A DNA stretch of 64,000 nucleotides from Prochilodus magdalenae (GCA_024036415.1 JAMWET010003916.1:62001-126000); one strand, 5' to 3'; numbered from the stretch's first letter, positions 1-12,662 are shown. Notes: a model not told the origin generated them from the letters alone. Program-made: numbers and translations.

Positions 1-399
1 TAGTAAAAAAACTCTTTTCAGCATCACTTAAAAAGTCAAACAAAGATCAGTTTCAAATGTTGAAATTTAGGGGTTAGGTATGGAACAGACAGCTCTCTGC
101 AGAAAATAATATTTGATGATTTTGTGTTTTGTATGTGTGTGTATATACATATATATATAAGTATTTTATTTGTCTGTTGGTATTCTCCTACCAGCACCGC
201 ATACTTTATTTTATTATATTTTATATATATATATATATACTGTTTCCAACCACATGCTTAACTACACACATTGTACACTTACACTAAGCTGAAACCTCAG
301 TTCTAGAATTCACATTCAGACCTACACATACTGCTCTTACACACTTTGCATATGTCTTACTATTATGGTTTATACATAGTGTTTATTTGTATGTTTTTC

Positions 400-525
400 A
401 TTGCACTGTACACTATATATATATTCTCCACTGGAGAAGAGGTCTGATTGTTTTCCATCATACTGCAGGAGCCCTGTATTGGTATAATGACAATAAAGTT
501 GAATTGAACTGAACTGAACAGAAAT
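400..525 (+). repeat. LINE 3' tail fragment
   Basis: ATTGCACTGTACACT followed by GGTATAATGACAATAAAGTT is the usual 3' end of fish L2/CR1-type LINEs. The rest of the element is not recognised upstream. A (TA)n tract at 221-239 lies nearby. Confidence 0.4.
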
Positions 526-539
526 TAATTTAAATAAAC

Positions 540-1930
540 TGAATTAAATATCTCAATTAGGCTTTAATAGATCATATCATAATCATTGTAATCATATCAT
601 AAACCTTAATGTCTAAGGATCTGAATCTTAATTCTAATACTACTATTTTGGTAGAATATACCTCATATTTTCCTCAGAATTAGTTTTATAGCATCGGATG
701 CACGGTAGATCTAACTGGCATTTTCTTGGAGCCCCTAGCGCAAAGAGGCACTAAGAAACTACCAACCTTTTCCTACTGCCAAGACCCCCCATCCCACCAT
801 GCACTCTCAGGACTCCACAATATGGCCCCCAGAACTCAATGTACTTTAAACTCAGTTGGTGTCATAAATATCAACCCAGAAGCCCTGCAACTTAGAACAG
901 AGGGAAACGGTGTGGGGCACAGAGGCTTCCATCAAACTCAGCTTGTCATAAAGAGTGAAATATGCGGTAGAATGCTGCATGAGAAGTTTCATCATAATGC
1001 AGCCAAACAGCAACTTTCAGCAGCATAAACAGCCCAAGCGGAAGTTTAGCATACAAACTACATGCCATGTAACATGCTTGCTGATCCAACTATGAACCAA
1101 GGCAAGACGGGATGATTAATGTGGCAATGTCAGATACTACATGGGCATGATTTCCATCAAGTAGAGCCAATTTTGAAAAGTACTCATTCAAAGCCTCGTT
1201 CTCTCCGACAGGGAAACTAATGTGTTCCCTCTCTTCAGAATGATTCACCCTGTGAAGAACACTCAAAACGCGCAACAGTCACCCTGTTCACACAGATTTG
1301 GCGGCAGACTTTTGTGTAATTGGGTTAGCAGGGTGCTGCACGCAAATGAACCCCATTCTACTCCTGGAACTATACAAAAACAGATATGCCAGTCCGCATT
1401 TGAATAAAATCACACTGGGAAAATGAGGCATGTGAACACTGGACAGCCCATTTTCACACACGTTCTGCCAATTAGGCTTTAAATGTTCAGAAAAAAAACT
1501 AAAATGTCTAATAACCATGTTATTTCATTTTAGCTCAATTTTATTTAGCATGTTTCTGTAAGACGGACATGCTTTATTCATGCCTTATCTCATATATCTC
1601 TTTATCTGTGAGACAGGGATGACACACATAAGGTCCCAGCCTGCAATGCAGCCTTTCATTAATAACATTGTCAGGGATGAATACTCTCCTGTGGGAATGT
1701 CATTGTTTCCCTGTGAGACTGTCTTGTGTTCTTGTATCTCTTTTAGGATTCACCAGCAAGTAAAAGCCAGTCTGAGATTTACTCTTGTCCAACCTCTTGC
1801 TTGGTGACTCTTCCTTTATCTCTTTCTCACTTCCTCCGGCAACGTCATCTTCTGTTTCTTTGTCATTTCTGCCATGATGTCTGTGCTGGGAATACAGCGC
1901 TAGCTTCTTCTTATAGCTAGCTGAGGACCC
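540..1930. other. No recognisable feature
   Basis: The stretch holds only short open frames with no family resemblance and no splice-supported exon. Confidence 0.4.
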
Positions 1931-1940
1931 ATAGTTGTTG

Positions 1941-1978
1941 GTCTGTGAGGCAGTGCCGTAAAGCACCGCCTCACAGAC
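1941..1978. repeat. Perfect 11-bp inverted repeat
   Basis: GTCTGTGAGGC at 1941-1951 pairs with its reverse complement at 1968-1978 across a 16-nt loop. It may be the core of a palindromic non-autonomous transposon. Confidence 0.7.
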
Positions 1979-2189
1979 GGCACTCCCTATTATATGGTGC
2001 TCTAGCAGGCGTTCCAGGCCTGGAGTGGCAATGACAAACGCCATTCTCCTTGTTAAGTAAGTCATTGCTACATAATGCTTTAACAGAAATTACACAAAAG
2101 CCTCAACAATTACATCTAATATCGCTTGTTTTAGTATTTTGTGTGTCCACTCTTTGCCTTTGTTACATGGCGTTTCCAACGGAACACTA

Positions 2190-2260
2190 AGCACTGTTGT
2201 AAGTCGCTCTGGATAAGAGCGCCTGCTAAATGCCCTAAATGTAAATGTTACATACCTGTT
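2190..2260 (+). repeat. SINE 3' tail fragment
   Basis: GTAAGTCGCTCTGGATAAGA continues to GCTAAATGCCCTAAATGTAA, the conserved tail of fish tRNA SINEs. It is also present, reversed, at 5.6 and 40.8 kb. The tRNA head is missing. Confidence 0.7.
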
Positions 2261-2299
2261 GGAAAAATCTGCAGGGATTTTTTTCACTTCAGTTGGTGT

Positions 2300-4115
2300 T
2301 CTCTAAATCTGCACTAACAGTAATGAGCACCAAGTGCCAAGTACTTTCAGCACTCATATTGACATGTCTGTTAACTCTATTTTAAATGCAGTACAAAGTT
2401 GTATTGTTCACTTATTATATCACCATAATGAATAACAATTGTTTCACAATTGTAGTTATATTAAAATCAAAATGAAAAATGGATGTCTTTTAATACCACT
2501 TTGTACATTGAATGGCAATGGTAAGTTGCTGTAGCAACAAGCCTGTCATCAGACCAACATGTGAGGATGACGAAGCAGCCCTGGCCCAGCCCTGTATTCT
2601 GATATCTTGAATATTGTTGTGAAATGAGTATGAGGCATGAAGAGTGAAGCTCAAAGCAAGAACCCACATTCGGCAGAAAACCAAAGAAGTGATATAAATA
2701 GCAGCGAAACCAGAGTTCATACTGGCATAGCTTTCCACTCCAGGAAATGCTCTTGCTAAGTAAAGCAATAAAGCTTGGAGCTGAACTTGCGATGTTTCTT
2801 ACAGACTGGTGAGGAGGAGGGACTGTGTATATCCCTGTTTCCTATGATGGGCACGAACACCACAACTTTAAGGTGATATGTTACCCCCTTGTTTGGAGTA
2901 TGAATTTGACAGGTTGCACCATCTTGCAGATTGCTCCACTAAAGCAACTCTACATATGGTTTATCAATGTTTGTCAGCTTGTGCTTTCAAATATGTTACT
3001 GTAGTTTATAGTTAATAGGTTTCTCTTTACTCATAGAGAGGAACCAGATCTTGTATGGCTTGAAATAACGTTGCTCTCCCAATATGAGCCCAGAGGGGAC
3101 AATCTTTCCTGACTGTTATTATACCCAGTGCTGAAGGATTTTATGTAATTATTTGATAAACATATGTTTCATTCTTTTCTCAGAAAAAAAGGAAACATAT
3201 GTATTTATGTGCAACCACATGACAGAATGGAGGTAGATAAACAGCTGGAGGTAAAGATAACATTGAAATACTGGTGGAAAACACTTGCAGAGTTTCTTCT
3301 GCTTTTATCACCTATTCACCTTTTATCGACAGACTTTTAATTATACTATGCAAAACAACTTGTATTGCATGTTGTTGGATGGCTTCCATTGCAAAGAACA
3401 GGGCAGACTAATAATTGGCAAAGATAATATCTCATTCAGCTCTCTTTATTTCCTTCTCCCTTTGACTGCTTTTTCTCATGATCTGTAGTCTATTTCGAGG
3501 CCAGTGGAGCGAAACGCGCCGTGTTGTTGAGCGAGCATGGAGTGTTTTTTTGGCCTCTCAGGCAGCTCTCAGTGTGGAGGGCCAGAAATAGTTCTCAGAA
3601 ATAGCAATAAGGACAATAAGAGTGATCTCTTTCATCACAAAAGAAAGCGGCCTCGGCAAACAAAGCTGTCTTAGGGACATCATAGGGGTCGGATGAGATG
3701 ATGTCTGTTCCATTCCGGTACGTCACCTCTGACCCTTAGAGCTAAAAAAGTGCGTGGGCGACTTTAGACCAAAAACATGAGCAGCAGTCATTGCAGGCAG
3801 GGCTGCACAGTATGTCGTTATCACAGTACTGGCTTTTGCAACGTCGAATTGCGGTAGTCTTAATTCTCTAATCACTACAAGGAACTCCTGATCAAATTTA
3901 CATGTTTTGTTGAAATTCAGTACCGATCCTGGACTGTAAGTGTTTCACTATATGTTACATTCAGCAGTTAATCTGCGTTTATGCATTAAACTGTGCAGAA
4001 AATCAATAAGCAAAAACTGTCTATGAGTGCATGTGCTGTCAGCGAGCAATCAGAACTGATCCAGATCAAAATTCAGGCCAACCTATAAAATCCTAAACAA
4101 AATCACTGATCTGCT
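2300..4115. other. No recognisable feature
   Basis: Unique-looking AT-rich sequence; nothing supportable on either strand. Confidence 0.35.
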
Positions 4116-4119
4116 GTAA

Positions 4120-4700
4120 AACACAGTACTGTGGAAAAGTCCAAGACCACCCTTCATTTATTTAGCTTCTAGTTAAACGAGCAGTTAAGTACAAGCTATT
4201 AGTTTCTCAGGATAATAGAAAATGAACTTGCATAGAAAGAAAAAAAGAAAAGAAGTTTTCAAAACTGGAGTTCAGAAAAAATGATGAATGAAACGTGGAG
4301 AAAAAGTGGGACCCTTAACAGTTGTTTACTGCCAATTAAACAATACTTTCATCTTTGAGAGAGAAGAGAAAATCAAGCTCCAGTATGAAAATATCTACAG
4401 CTGATTCTGTACATTCCTCCACTGAACGAAGACCACCCAACATTATCGGTCTGAAAGGATGTGTAGCAGCCAGGAAACCCTTCCTAAGGAAAGAACCACA
4501 AAGAAGACATTTTGCACTAGATCAGAAAGGCTGGACACTTAACGTACCTAGACAAAAGCTTTATTAGGTTTCTGATTAGTCTAAATGTGTAACTGGGATT
4601 ACTTGGACTGTGAGAAGTAAAAAATGTGATCAACTTCAAAGACCGAACTTTGGAGGCATGGAAAGTTATCCCTGTAGACTTCAGCCACCAACTGAAAGCA
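4120..4700 (+). mobile_element. Tc1-like element relic (deletion derivative)
   Basis: ACAGTACTGTGGAAAAGTCC at about 4,124 resembles a Tc1-family terminal repeat. Further on, plus-strand GGGATTACTTGGACTGTGAG encodes a decayed W-D-Y-L-D-x-E block, followed by a decayed SKT-E-LW-R-x-GK block at about 4,640-4,665, from the transposase C-terminus. The catalytic middle is missing or unreadable. A related piece lies at about 31,260-31,520. Confidence 0.5.
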
Positions 4701-4783
4701 TGTCTCCCGAAGACTGGAAGATATAATAAAGGTAAAGAGTGACACAGTAAATACAGAAGACAGTTATACACCCATAGACCACA

Positions 4784-5000
4784 ACACTGAAGCCACCTCC
4801 TTGCTTCTACTCTACACACACACACACACATGCACACACACACACACATACACGCACACACACACACACACACACACACTTACACACGCACACACACACA
4901 CGCACTCACACACGCACACACACACACGCACATACATACACGCACACAAACGCACACAAACGCACACACACTGAAGCCACCTCCTTGCTTCTACTCTAAT
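4784..5000. repeat. (CA)n microsatellite bracketed by a direct repeat
   Basis: An imperfect CA tract fills about 4,813-4,970. CTGAAGCCACCTCCTTGCTT stands on both sides (about 4,787 and 4,971), so the tract lies between copies of a roughly 28-bp unit. His/Thr and Cys/Val frames over it are spurious. Confidence 0.9.
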
Positions 5001-5609
5001 TATCCATTCAGCTCCACTTACTATAAACATGCACTTGGTAGTCTACAACTATAGACTGTAGTCCATCTGATTCTCTGCGTACAGTCTTAGCCCCTTTCTC
5101 CCTGTTTACTGGTCAGGACCCCCACAGGGCCACCACAGAGAAGGTATTATACGACTGGTGGATCATTCTCAGCAACTTTTACAGTCATGCGGGTCCAACC
5201 CCCACTGAGCGAGCTGTGGATGACAGGAAAGAGCTGTCTAAGAGCATGAGAAAAAAAGAGGAGGGCTGTTAAGGTACATATCCTCCTCTGCACTCTTAAA
5301 AACTGGACAAAAAGTGCTCCTGCACGATGCCACTGAAGAACCACTCTACTATGGTACTGCTCAAAGAACCCTTTGTTCCACTTTTATTTTAAGGGTTGAG
5401 GTGAAGTTATGATACAAGTAGAATAAATGTATTAGTTCTACCCTTTTAGTTTTTTACTAATAACTACATTCACTATTAACTGTTAAATAAAAATATATAA
5501 ATTTCCTGGATTTGAGCTGGTCCATTTTAAATACTGAATTTTTGCTTTATTAAATAAAAGAGTTATGTGTGATATGTAAACACAGTTAAAGCTATCCTGT
5601 GAACCATTC

Positions 5610-5830
5610 ACTTACATTTACGGTATTTAGCTGACGCTCTTATCCAGAACAACTTACAAGGTTAATCATATTACAGGTAGGCCAATGTAGTGTTAGGAGT
5701 CTTGTCCACGGACTCTTATTGGTGTAGCACAGCATAGTCACTCAGCCCGGGATGCGAACCCCAGTCTCCCACATGTGGTGGTGGCTACTTGGCGGGTAGT
5801 GGTGTTATCTGCTGAGCTACACCAACCTGT
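5610..5830 (-). repeat. tRNA-derived SINE
   Basis: The minus strand starts TGGTGTAGCTCAGCAGATAA (tRNA A-box region), then GGGGTTCGCATCC (B box), then a body, and ends with the CTGGATAAGAGCGTCAGCTA tail. The pol III boxes are readable, so this copy is better preserved than the one at 40.8 kb. Confidence 0.85.
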
Positions 5831-6009
5831 CCAGTCAGTACAGTCAGGTCCAGGCAGTCAGGGTTTGACAGTGAAACGATTTCAGACATTTTGCGTCTTA
5901 GACAGTGTAGTAGTTCAGTGTAGACTTGTCCCTTGTTATTTCATGACCAATAAAGAAGACAAAATAGCTGAAGATGATGGTGTTGAATATGCATTTGTTA
6001 GTCGTTCAT

Positions 6010-6505
6010 GGAAAATTTCTATATATGGTCCAAAGTGAAAGGGCCATCAAAAATCTTCAACAAACGTATCACAGCTAGAAATAGTAGAACCTTTAGGAAC
6101 ATCCAAATCAACAAATGTGTTACAGCCTTGAAAAGAAGGAATGCGCTGGCAATCTCAGAGGCACCCAAAGGCCTAGAAGACAACTAAAGTGGATGAAAGT
6201 GGATGATTACAGAATGGCGAAAAGAAAAAACCCTCTCGTCCATTCAAGGACGTTCTAGAGGAGGTTGGCATATCACTGTCAAAGTCTACAATCCTGTTCA
6301 TGAATGTAAATACAGAGTCTTTACCTCAAAATGCAAACCACTGGCAATACTCAAGAACAGAAAGGCCAGATTAGACCTTGCTAGAAAAAAAAGACTGGCC
6401 AGTTCTGGAACTTTTTTTAAAAAGATTAAGCCAACTTGTAACAGACTGATGGGAAAGGAAGGGCTCAGGAGCCATCACATCATCTGTGAAACATGGAGAC
6501 CACGT
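6010..6505 (+). mobile_element. Tc1-like transposase, N-terminal and central part
   Basis: Plus-strand frames show YNPVHECKYRVFTSKCKPLA, then ILKNRKARLDLARKKRL, and finally an S-S-V-K-H-G block at 6480-6500. These are successive blocks of a known fish Tc1 subfamily. The FW..LWTDETK segment around the first catalytic Asp has been eroded to a poly-T/A stretch. The protein resumes at about 7,890, see the matching entry. Confidence 0.75.
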
Positions 6506-6547
6506 GCGTAGGTCTGGTCCCAACATGGATAAGGAAACAACAACCAT

Positions 6548-6780
6548 CACACACACACACACACACACACACTTACACACACGCACACATGCACACACAC
6601 ACGCACACACACACACATACACGCACACACGCACACATGCACACACACACGCACACACACACACATGCACACACGCACGCACACACACACACATACACGC
6701 ACACACACGCACACACGCACACATGCACACACATACATACACGCACACATGCACACACGCACACACACACACGCACACAA
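6548..6780. repeat. (CA)n compound microsatellite
   Basis: About 230 bp of CA with CG and TG interruptions, open in several frames on both strands. It lies inside the split Tc1 copy. Confidence 0.97.
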
Positions 6781-7049
6781 AACAATATTAATGACCAATA
6801 TTTTGATTTTCAGAGCTAATATCTGATGAACATCCCATGACTAACTTTAATGTTGTTAAATCAATGTGCCTACTGACTAGTTAGTTTACTACCTCTTACT
6901 GTCACTCTGGGGGGTGAAAAAGATCCAGATGACTCGTTTTTGGTTACACGATATGTACAGAGTATAAAACGTGTTGATGGTGCAGGTAATAGAGGTAAGG
7001 GGGAGTAAGTCATATATGGACTGATATCCCTGATAACATACCGTTAGCG

Positions 7050-7630
7050 CTAGAGTTGTAATACTCGAGACCAGTCTTGGTCTCAAGATCATCAACTAGC
7101 GGCCTTGGTCCCGTCTCGGCCCCAACCTCATTTGGAATCAGTCTTAATTCTGCCTCGGGGTACTTGGAAGTTATTGTTGAGATCAACCAAGTCTGATGTC
7201 TCCGTCTGTGGCAACCTGAAGCTGAATTATTATAGAAAATGAACAAAACCAGAATAAAATTACAAATCAGTTTTTCTCTTTGTTCATTCTCTCCTGAAAT
7301 CAATTATGCGCTGGATTGCACAAGCCTCACCACTGCTTCCAATTACCATGCAAAGTTTGACTAAGACTTTAATATAATAATTAATAATATTTAAGCTATA
7401 TATTATTAAATGTTATATTTTACAAAAATATAAAATTAAAAATAATACAAGTTTCAATAAACCTAATGTAAAAAATAATATTTATTAATGCACAAATGAT
7501 ACATAATTATTATTATTATTCTGATTAAACAACCTTATCTGGTCTCAGTCTTGTCTTGGCCTCAGACACTCCGGCTCTCGGTTTTGAGTCAGACTCGAAG
7601 GATGCTAAAACCTTGGTCTTAGTCATCTAC
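7050..7630. repeat. Interspersed repeat with GGTCTCAAG/CTTGGTCT ends
   Basis: The stretch opens with ACTCGAGACCAGTCTTGGTC and closes with CTTGGTCTTAGTCATC, with an AT-rich centre (7,360-7,520). Such CTTGGTCTC-rich ends occur in common fish non-autonomous DNA transposons. I cannot name the family. Confidence 0.45.
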
Positions 7631-7869
7631 AGCACAAGTTAGCACACTGATCAACTCCTGCCTCCCCTGTGTCTGGCAGTAAGCACAGTTTAGCATGATT
7701 CTCCAGGTTGTCCTCTTCCTTTTAGCCAATTAAATGCTAGCATGCCTAAAATAGTCTAACTTTTATGAAGCACATCAGAATTATTTAAACCTAACATATT
7801 GTGGATGTCTTGTAACTCCCAAAATATTGGTGAGGACACGTCCCCACTGTCCTTATGCAAACCTATGTC

Positions 7870-8255
7870 CATGTTAAAGACAGTGTTATGGAATAGGCAT
7901 GTATGACTGGCAGTGGAACTGGTGCACTGGTGATTATTGATGATAGAAGAGCAGGAACAATTATGAAGTGTATTGAGTTACACTCTGCTCAGATTCAATC
8001 ATACACTGCAAAAATGACAGGAGAGTGCTTCACAGCAAATGGATAATGACCCAAACATATACCACAAAAGCAGCCCGAGAGTTTCTTAAGGCAAAGAAAT
8101 AGAATGTTTGCTGATTCATTCACCAGAACCAAGCCCAACCGAGCCTGATTTTTACTTACTGAAGACAAAACTGATGTCAGAAAGACCCACGGGCAAGCGG
8201 CAACTGACGAAAGACCTGGTAAAACATCTCAAAGGAGGAAACTCAGCATGTGGTG
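7870..8255 (+). mobile_element. Tc1-like transposase, C-terminal part
   Basis: Plus-strand frames give GSGTGALVIIDD, then HSAQIQSYTAKMTGECFTAN, a decayed D-N-D-P-K-H-T block (GACCCAAACATATAC), and FLLTEDKTDV, corresponding to the F..LK.KLK block. Stops break it. It continues the 6,010-6,505 fragment with only a few residues missing. Confidence 0.75.
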
Positions 8256-8259
8256 ATGC

Positions 8260-9330
8260 CCAAAAACAATCCTTGTATCTATAATTATGTTAGATTTTTC
8301 AATTACGTTTGAGCGTGTAAAAAATAGCTGTAATTCCTAAATGACTATATTTGATGCAGAATTTTTGTTAAACCCCTTCAATTCAGTCTAAAGGTCTACA
8401 CTTTGGTTACACATTGACAGCTTCATTTTATATCAATCATGAGGCAAAAAAGGAAATAATGCACCGTCCAAATACTCATGGTTGACCAAAAACAACCTTT
8501 TGTATTTACAATTTGCAATGTATTTGCACATATCCTCCTAGTTAGCCTACAGCGGTTTACAGCAACCAAGACAGTCATAGTGAAACAAAGCCTAAAGCTA
8601 CTCTGACAGAAAACAGAATAAGATCTGGTGGAGACCCGACTGTGGATACATTTTAACATGTGTGTTTTGTCAGTGACCATTTTCCAGTCTCTCCCTCCAT
8701 CATCCCTTACAATGAAACAATGGGACTGGTTTTGTTATTGTAATTGATGCATGTAAATGAGCTCTTGCTCTGATTATGTCTCATGTCTCAGTCAAAACTC
8801 AAAATCATAACATCCATAGCATGAATGGGTGGATCTAAGATGATGTAGGCTGAATAGGTACATATATGTAGATTTGTTGTTTTCTGTGAGATCACAAAAC
8901 AGCGGTTACAAAATGGGCTGCTTTTCATTCTAACAAGAATGATCCTTCCAGCCATTTGCCCCTTTTTATGACCTTGTTGTTTGCAGTTTGGAGAGGCTGG
9001 GTAAGCTGAGTAGTGACACCTGACATCTGGGAATTTGGGAATTTTTTAAACATTAGAATAGGCATTTCAGAATGTCGAAAGTAACCTTCGAAAATCTGTG
9101 CACCATGATCTGACCATCTGTAGGGCCAGTCATGCCAACTGACATGAGATTCACTACTGCAGTATACAAGCAGGCCACTTGCACAAGGTATGGGGTGATA
9201 GGTGAAATCATTGGCATAAGAACAGGCTACCATTGTGTACACACTGTATGCCAAGCAAAAAGTTCTGGTGAAAGGGAATCATAAATCACGATTCAGATTT
9301 TATTTAAAATGCTTTTACATTCAGTTTTTC
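8260..9330. other. No recognisable feature
   Basis: No supported exon or named repeat; short frames only. Confidence 0.35.
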
Positions 9331-9389
9331 TTTAAACTCAAAAAATGGTAGATGGAAAATTTGTACATAAGCTCTTCAGACAAAAAAAT

Positions 9390-9770
9390 ACCCAACTAGC
9401 TACAAACACCTGCAGGGTGTGATAGGATTCATAAACTGAGAAGAGGTTGTACAGTGCAGTGAATGTCTCATTTAATGTGTGGGAAAAGGGCCACAAAACA
9501 GATGCTAATGATTGGCTAAAAGGAGTGAATACATTTGGGCGTGCCAAAGAACATGACATGAAGCAAGTAGCTAAATTTGCAGGCATATGAAAGCATACGG
9601 TTCTACCAGCAGTGACTAAAATCTGACACCAAATCTGGCTGAACAATGCATTGCTTTGATGCACGTGTGGCTGAACATTGATGTGGCCTACATCCAGAAA
9701 CTTGTACAGTCCATGCCAAGTCAGATCGCAGCTGTTATTCGTGGAGCCGTTACACACTATTGGGTATGCT
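9390..9770 (+). mobile_element. Tc1-like deletion derivative, copy 1
   Basis: Residues of an N-terminal helix-turn-helix region (GRAKEHDMKQVAKFAG, about 9,539-9,586) are followed directly by C-terminal WLNIDVAYIQKLVQSMPSQI (9,668-9,727). The catalytic middle is deleted. A sister copy with the same layout is at 25,370-25,735. Confidence 0.6.
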
Positions 9771-9889
9771 TCAGTACCATACAGTACCATATTCAGTTTC
9801 ATACTATGAACTATTCATTCATTCATGATCTAAATGCAGGGACGGCTCATTGGGTGGAAGACAGGACAGGTTGGGCCTTTTAGTATTTT

Positions 9890-11090
9890 CCTGAAATGCA
9901 TAAATGCATGAGCACACTAATCCCATTGTACCCTCCAACTGACTGCGTGTGATGGTGCAATCCTGCTTTTTGTATCATAAACAAACAGCCATGTTTTACA
10001 CCTGATGTCAACCTCAAACCCTATAACCCGATTCAAACGCGCGCCTAGTGAGATGACCGGTGCATATTGCAATCACAGTAAAATGGTCTGACCCACACAC
10101 TCAGTGTTGTTGTGTGTGTTACGGCCTCATATTGAGTGCGGAATAGTAAGTGGACAGGATGCGTTCGTGTGTGGATGCCTGTTTAAGGCTCGCTGGTGTC
10201 CTGTATGGGCTTCAGCCTGCCTGACTCATTTGCATAATTTACCCCCTGTTTGAATACATTTCAATATATTAAATTTGATTGGCCATGTTCTGTCATAAAC
10301 TCCCACCAAAGTGTTTTATATGCAGCAGCAGGTTTTTTTGTGCCTGGTCTCCAAGGTGATTATCGATGCCATCCCGTATTATCATGAGTTTCGTCTCATT
10401 TGAGATGAGAGCTGAGGGGAAGACGTCTGCGGAATGAAAAGTTGGAAAGGATCTCGCGCTCAAAGACGCTGCTCCAAAAGCCATGAAAAAAAACCCATCA
10501 CAACTTTGCATTTTTCTAATGTTAACCCAAAAGTAAGAAGCCCAGCTTTGTAGGGAAATGACTTTTGATTTCGCATATGTCAAGAACATGTCTTGGCTAT
10601 ATTATCCTGCAAGTGGGAGGAAAAAAAAAACACAGAGCATATGTGGAAAAGCGAGCACGAAATTACAGCACGTCAGGAGGCAGCGTGTGGCAGGCCGGCC
10701 CTGAAGCGTTTAATAGCTGTTCTTACAGTTTAAGCTGCAGGCTCTCAAGGGGGCGGAGGAGCGAGAGAGCTGTATAGTGCTGTATTGAGAAAGAGAGACA
10801 GAGAGAGAGAGAAAGAGAGAGAGACGAGCTGAGACTAAAGCTCCTCTGGGTGCTTGCTTCAGACGAAGCTCCTCCACTAATGAACTCTCACTGACCGAGC
10901 CTGGAAAAAGAATGCCAGTATGTATCTTTTCCAGAGATTTTGAGAAGCTGCAACAACAAAGCTCCAAATGGTAAATGGCGGATTGCATAAAGCCAGTCCA
11001 AAAAGTTGGGACAGCACATGAACTTCACATAGTAACACAAGCCAGGAATAGCAAAAATAGAGGAATTTCATGTTTTACATTTTCATCTTG
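9890..11090. other. No gene recognised; GA-rich patch
   Basis: A GAGA tract at about 10,785-10,825 sits in a modestly GC-rich stretch (10,640-10,900). It could be a 5' UTR or promoter of an unseen gene, but no coding exon with a matching splice site was found. Confidence 0.3.
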
Positions 11091-11099
11091 CTTGGTGTT

Positions 11100-11480
11100 T
11101 GTAAAGATTAGATTAGATTACAGATCAGATTCGATTCAACTTTGTCACTGTGCAGAGTACAGGTACACACCCAATGAAGTTAGCATCTAGCCAGAATTAC
11201 CATATTATTTATATGTAAAGGGCAGGAAAGTAACCATGACAAAGGATGCTGAGGTTACGGTATGTACAGTTATGGACAGTGGAGTGGTATTAATGGAGGT
11301 TGTGTGTACTGTGAGAGCACATATGCAACAATGGTATGCAGGGTCAAAAATAACACGACAAGTGAATTTATATGCAGTAATGTACAGTAACTGTGCAGAC
11401 AACAACATTACACTAATATACACATGTTCCCTAACTGATGCCTACACCACACTCCTAAAAAGCCTCCTTTGTAACACCTC
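11100..11480 (+). repeat. Interspersed repeat, LINE/SINE-like
   Basis: AACTTTGTCACTGTGCAGAG followed by GTACAGGTACACACCCAATG is a phrase typical of fish retroposon 3' regions. Downstream runs GTACAGTTATGGACAGTGG and similar short motifs. Boundaries are uncertain. Confidence 0.4.
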
Positions 11481-11854
11481 CCTCGTAACTTTCCACAGGT
11501 AGGCAGGTAAATAAGTTATATGCGATTGACTGTAAGAGAAGCATGGCTCAGTCACTACTCTGTAAAAAAAAAGGCATAAGCAAACAGTCCTTCTATAACA
11601 GTTTCTCAAAACACAATACCACAGAATTGGTAGTGCAAGTTGTTTTTTACTAAAGCATCCAGGTTAAAAGACCCATATCCTATCTATGTCTTGTATGCCT
11701 TGTCTTTGATGTCCAACATTTCTGTGGGTTTGTGTACCAGGAACAGCTAGACGCCATTTTACATAATTATTGAACAGGCTGCTTTTCTCGCTGTGCTTTT
11801 AAGAACAAACTGTGGTTTATGTAAATGCTCTCTGTTCAAATACATATACATTAA

Positions 11855-12155
11855 TGCTAACCTCAACCCAAAACCTAATCCTAACCCTAAAACTGTCCCT
11901 TATCCTGATCCTAACATCAACCTCAACCCAAAACTTTGTCCTAACCTAAACCTAGCCCCAATCCTGATCCCAACCTTAAACTCAACTCCAAACCAAATCC
12001 TGGCTCTAATCCTGACCCTAACTTTAACCTTCACCTCAACCTAAATCCAAATCCTAACCCTGAGTCTGGCCCTAATCCTGATCCTAACATCAAGCCCAAC
12101 CCAAAATCTAAGACTTACCCTAAACCTGGCCCTAATTCTGACTCTAGCCTCAACA
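11855..12155. repeat. Degenerate CCTAAY array, telomere-like
   Basis: About 300 bp of imperfect hexamer-type repeats (CCTAATCCTAACCCTAAAAC and many variants). It resembles the vertebrate telomere CCCTAA but with heavy variation, so it may be a simple repeat rather than a relic chromosome end. Confidence 0.8.
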
Positions 12156-12475
12156 TAAAAACATTATCCATGTTGCGAGGGTCTGTATTATGCCAGTGTT
12201 CAGTGACTTCTCAGGTTAACATATACAGGTAGGAAGTAATGAATAAGGTCTAAATAAATTCAGCAGATTATAAAATAATCTTATTTATGCAGTGAATTAA
12301 AGGCCTCTTGAAAATCTGCCACACCACTGATCTGCTGCTGATATGTTGCTAATAGTCTGCTGAGTGTTTGTCGGCTAAAGAGGACCACTCCAAACAAAGT
12401 GCTCCACTACTTTTCCCATCAGATTTAGAACTTAACTTTCTGTGCTTCTTCTTCTTTTTTTCTTTTTTTCAGTGA

Positions 12476-12662
12476 GTGAGAAACAATTCATGGAGAATAA
12501 CTGTCATGCTTTTGCTGGTGCTGGCCGCAACTGTGACTTCTAAGGGTTAACTACAGTCTGGAGGCTTGGCTCGTCCAATATATGCATATATAGTTCTTGT
12601 AGCGAAACCTTGACAACCTCAATTTTCATTAAAACGTGAGCTGAATACAGATGGCGGTTCCA
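12476..12662. repeat. 190-bp dispersed repeat, copy 1
   Basis: Shares CTGTCATGCTTTTG, GTGACTTCTAAGGGTT, TATGCATATATAG and ACAGATGGCGGTTCCA in the same order with 15,010-15,197. The family is not identified. Confidence 0.8.

Noticed and set aside
1700..2065. 121-codon minus-strand frame
   Set aside because: Low-complexity Lys/Glu/Ser content, no family resemblance, overlaps an inverted repeat and has no splice support.
10640..10990. GA-rich, moderately GC-rich stretch as a gene start
   Set aside because: No ATG exon with a donor and no downstream coding exons within reach; left as unannotated.
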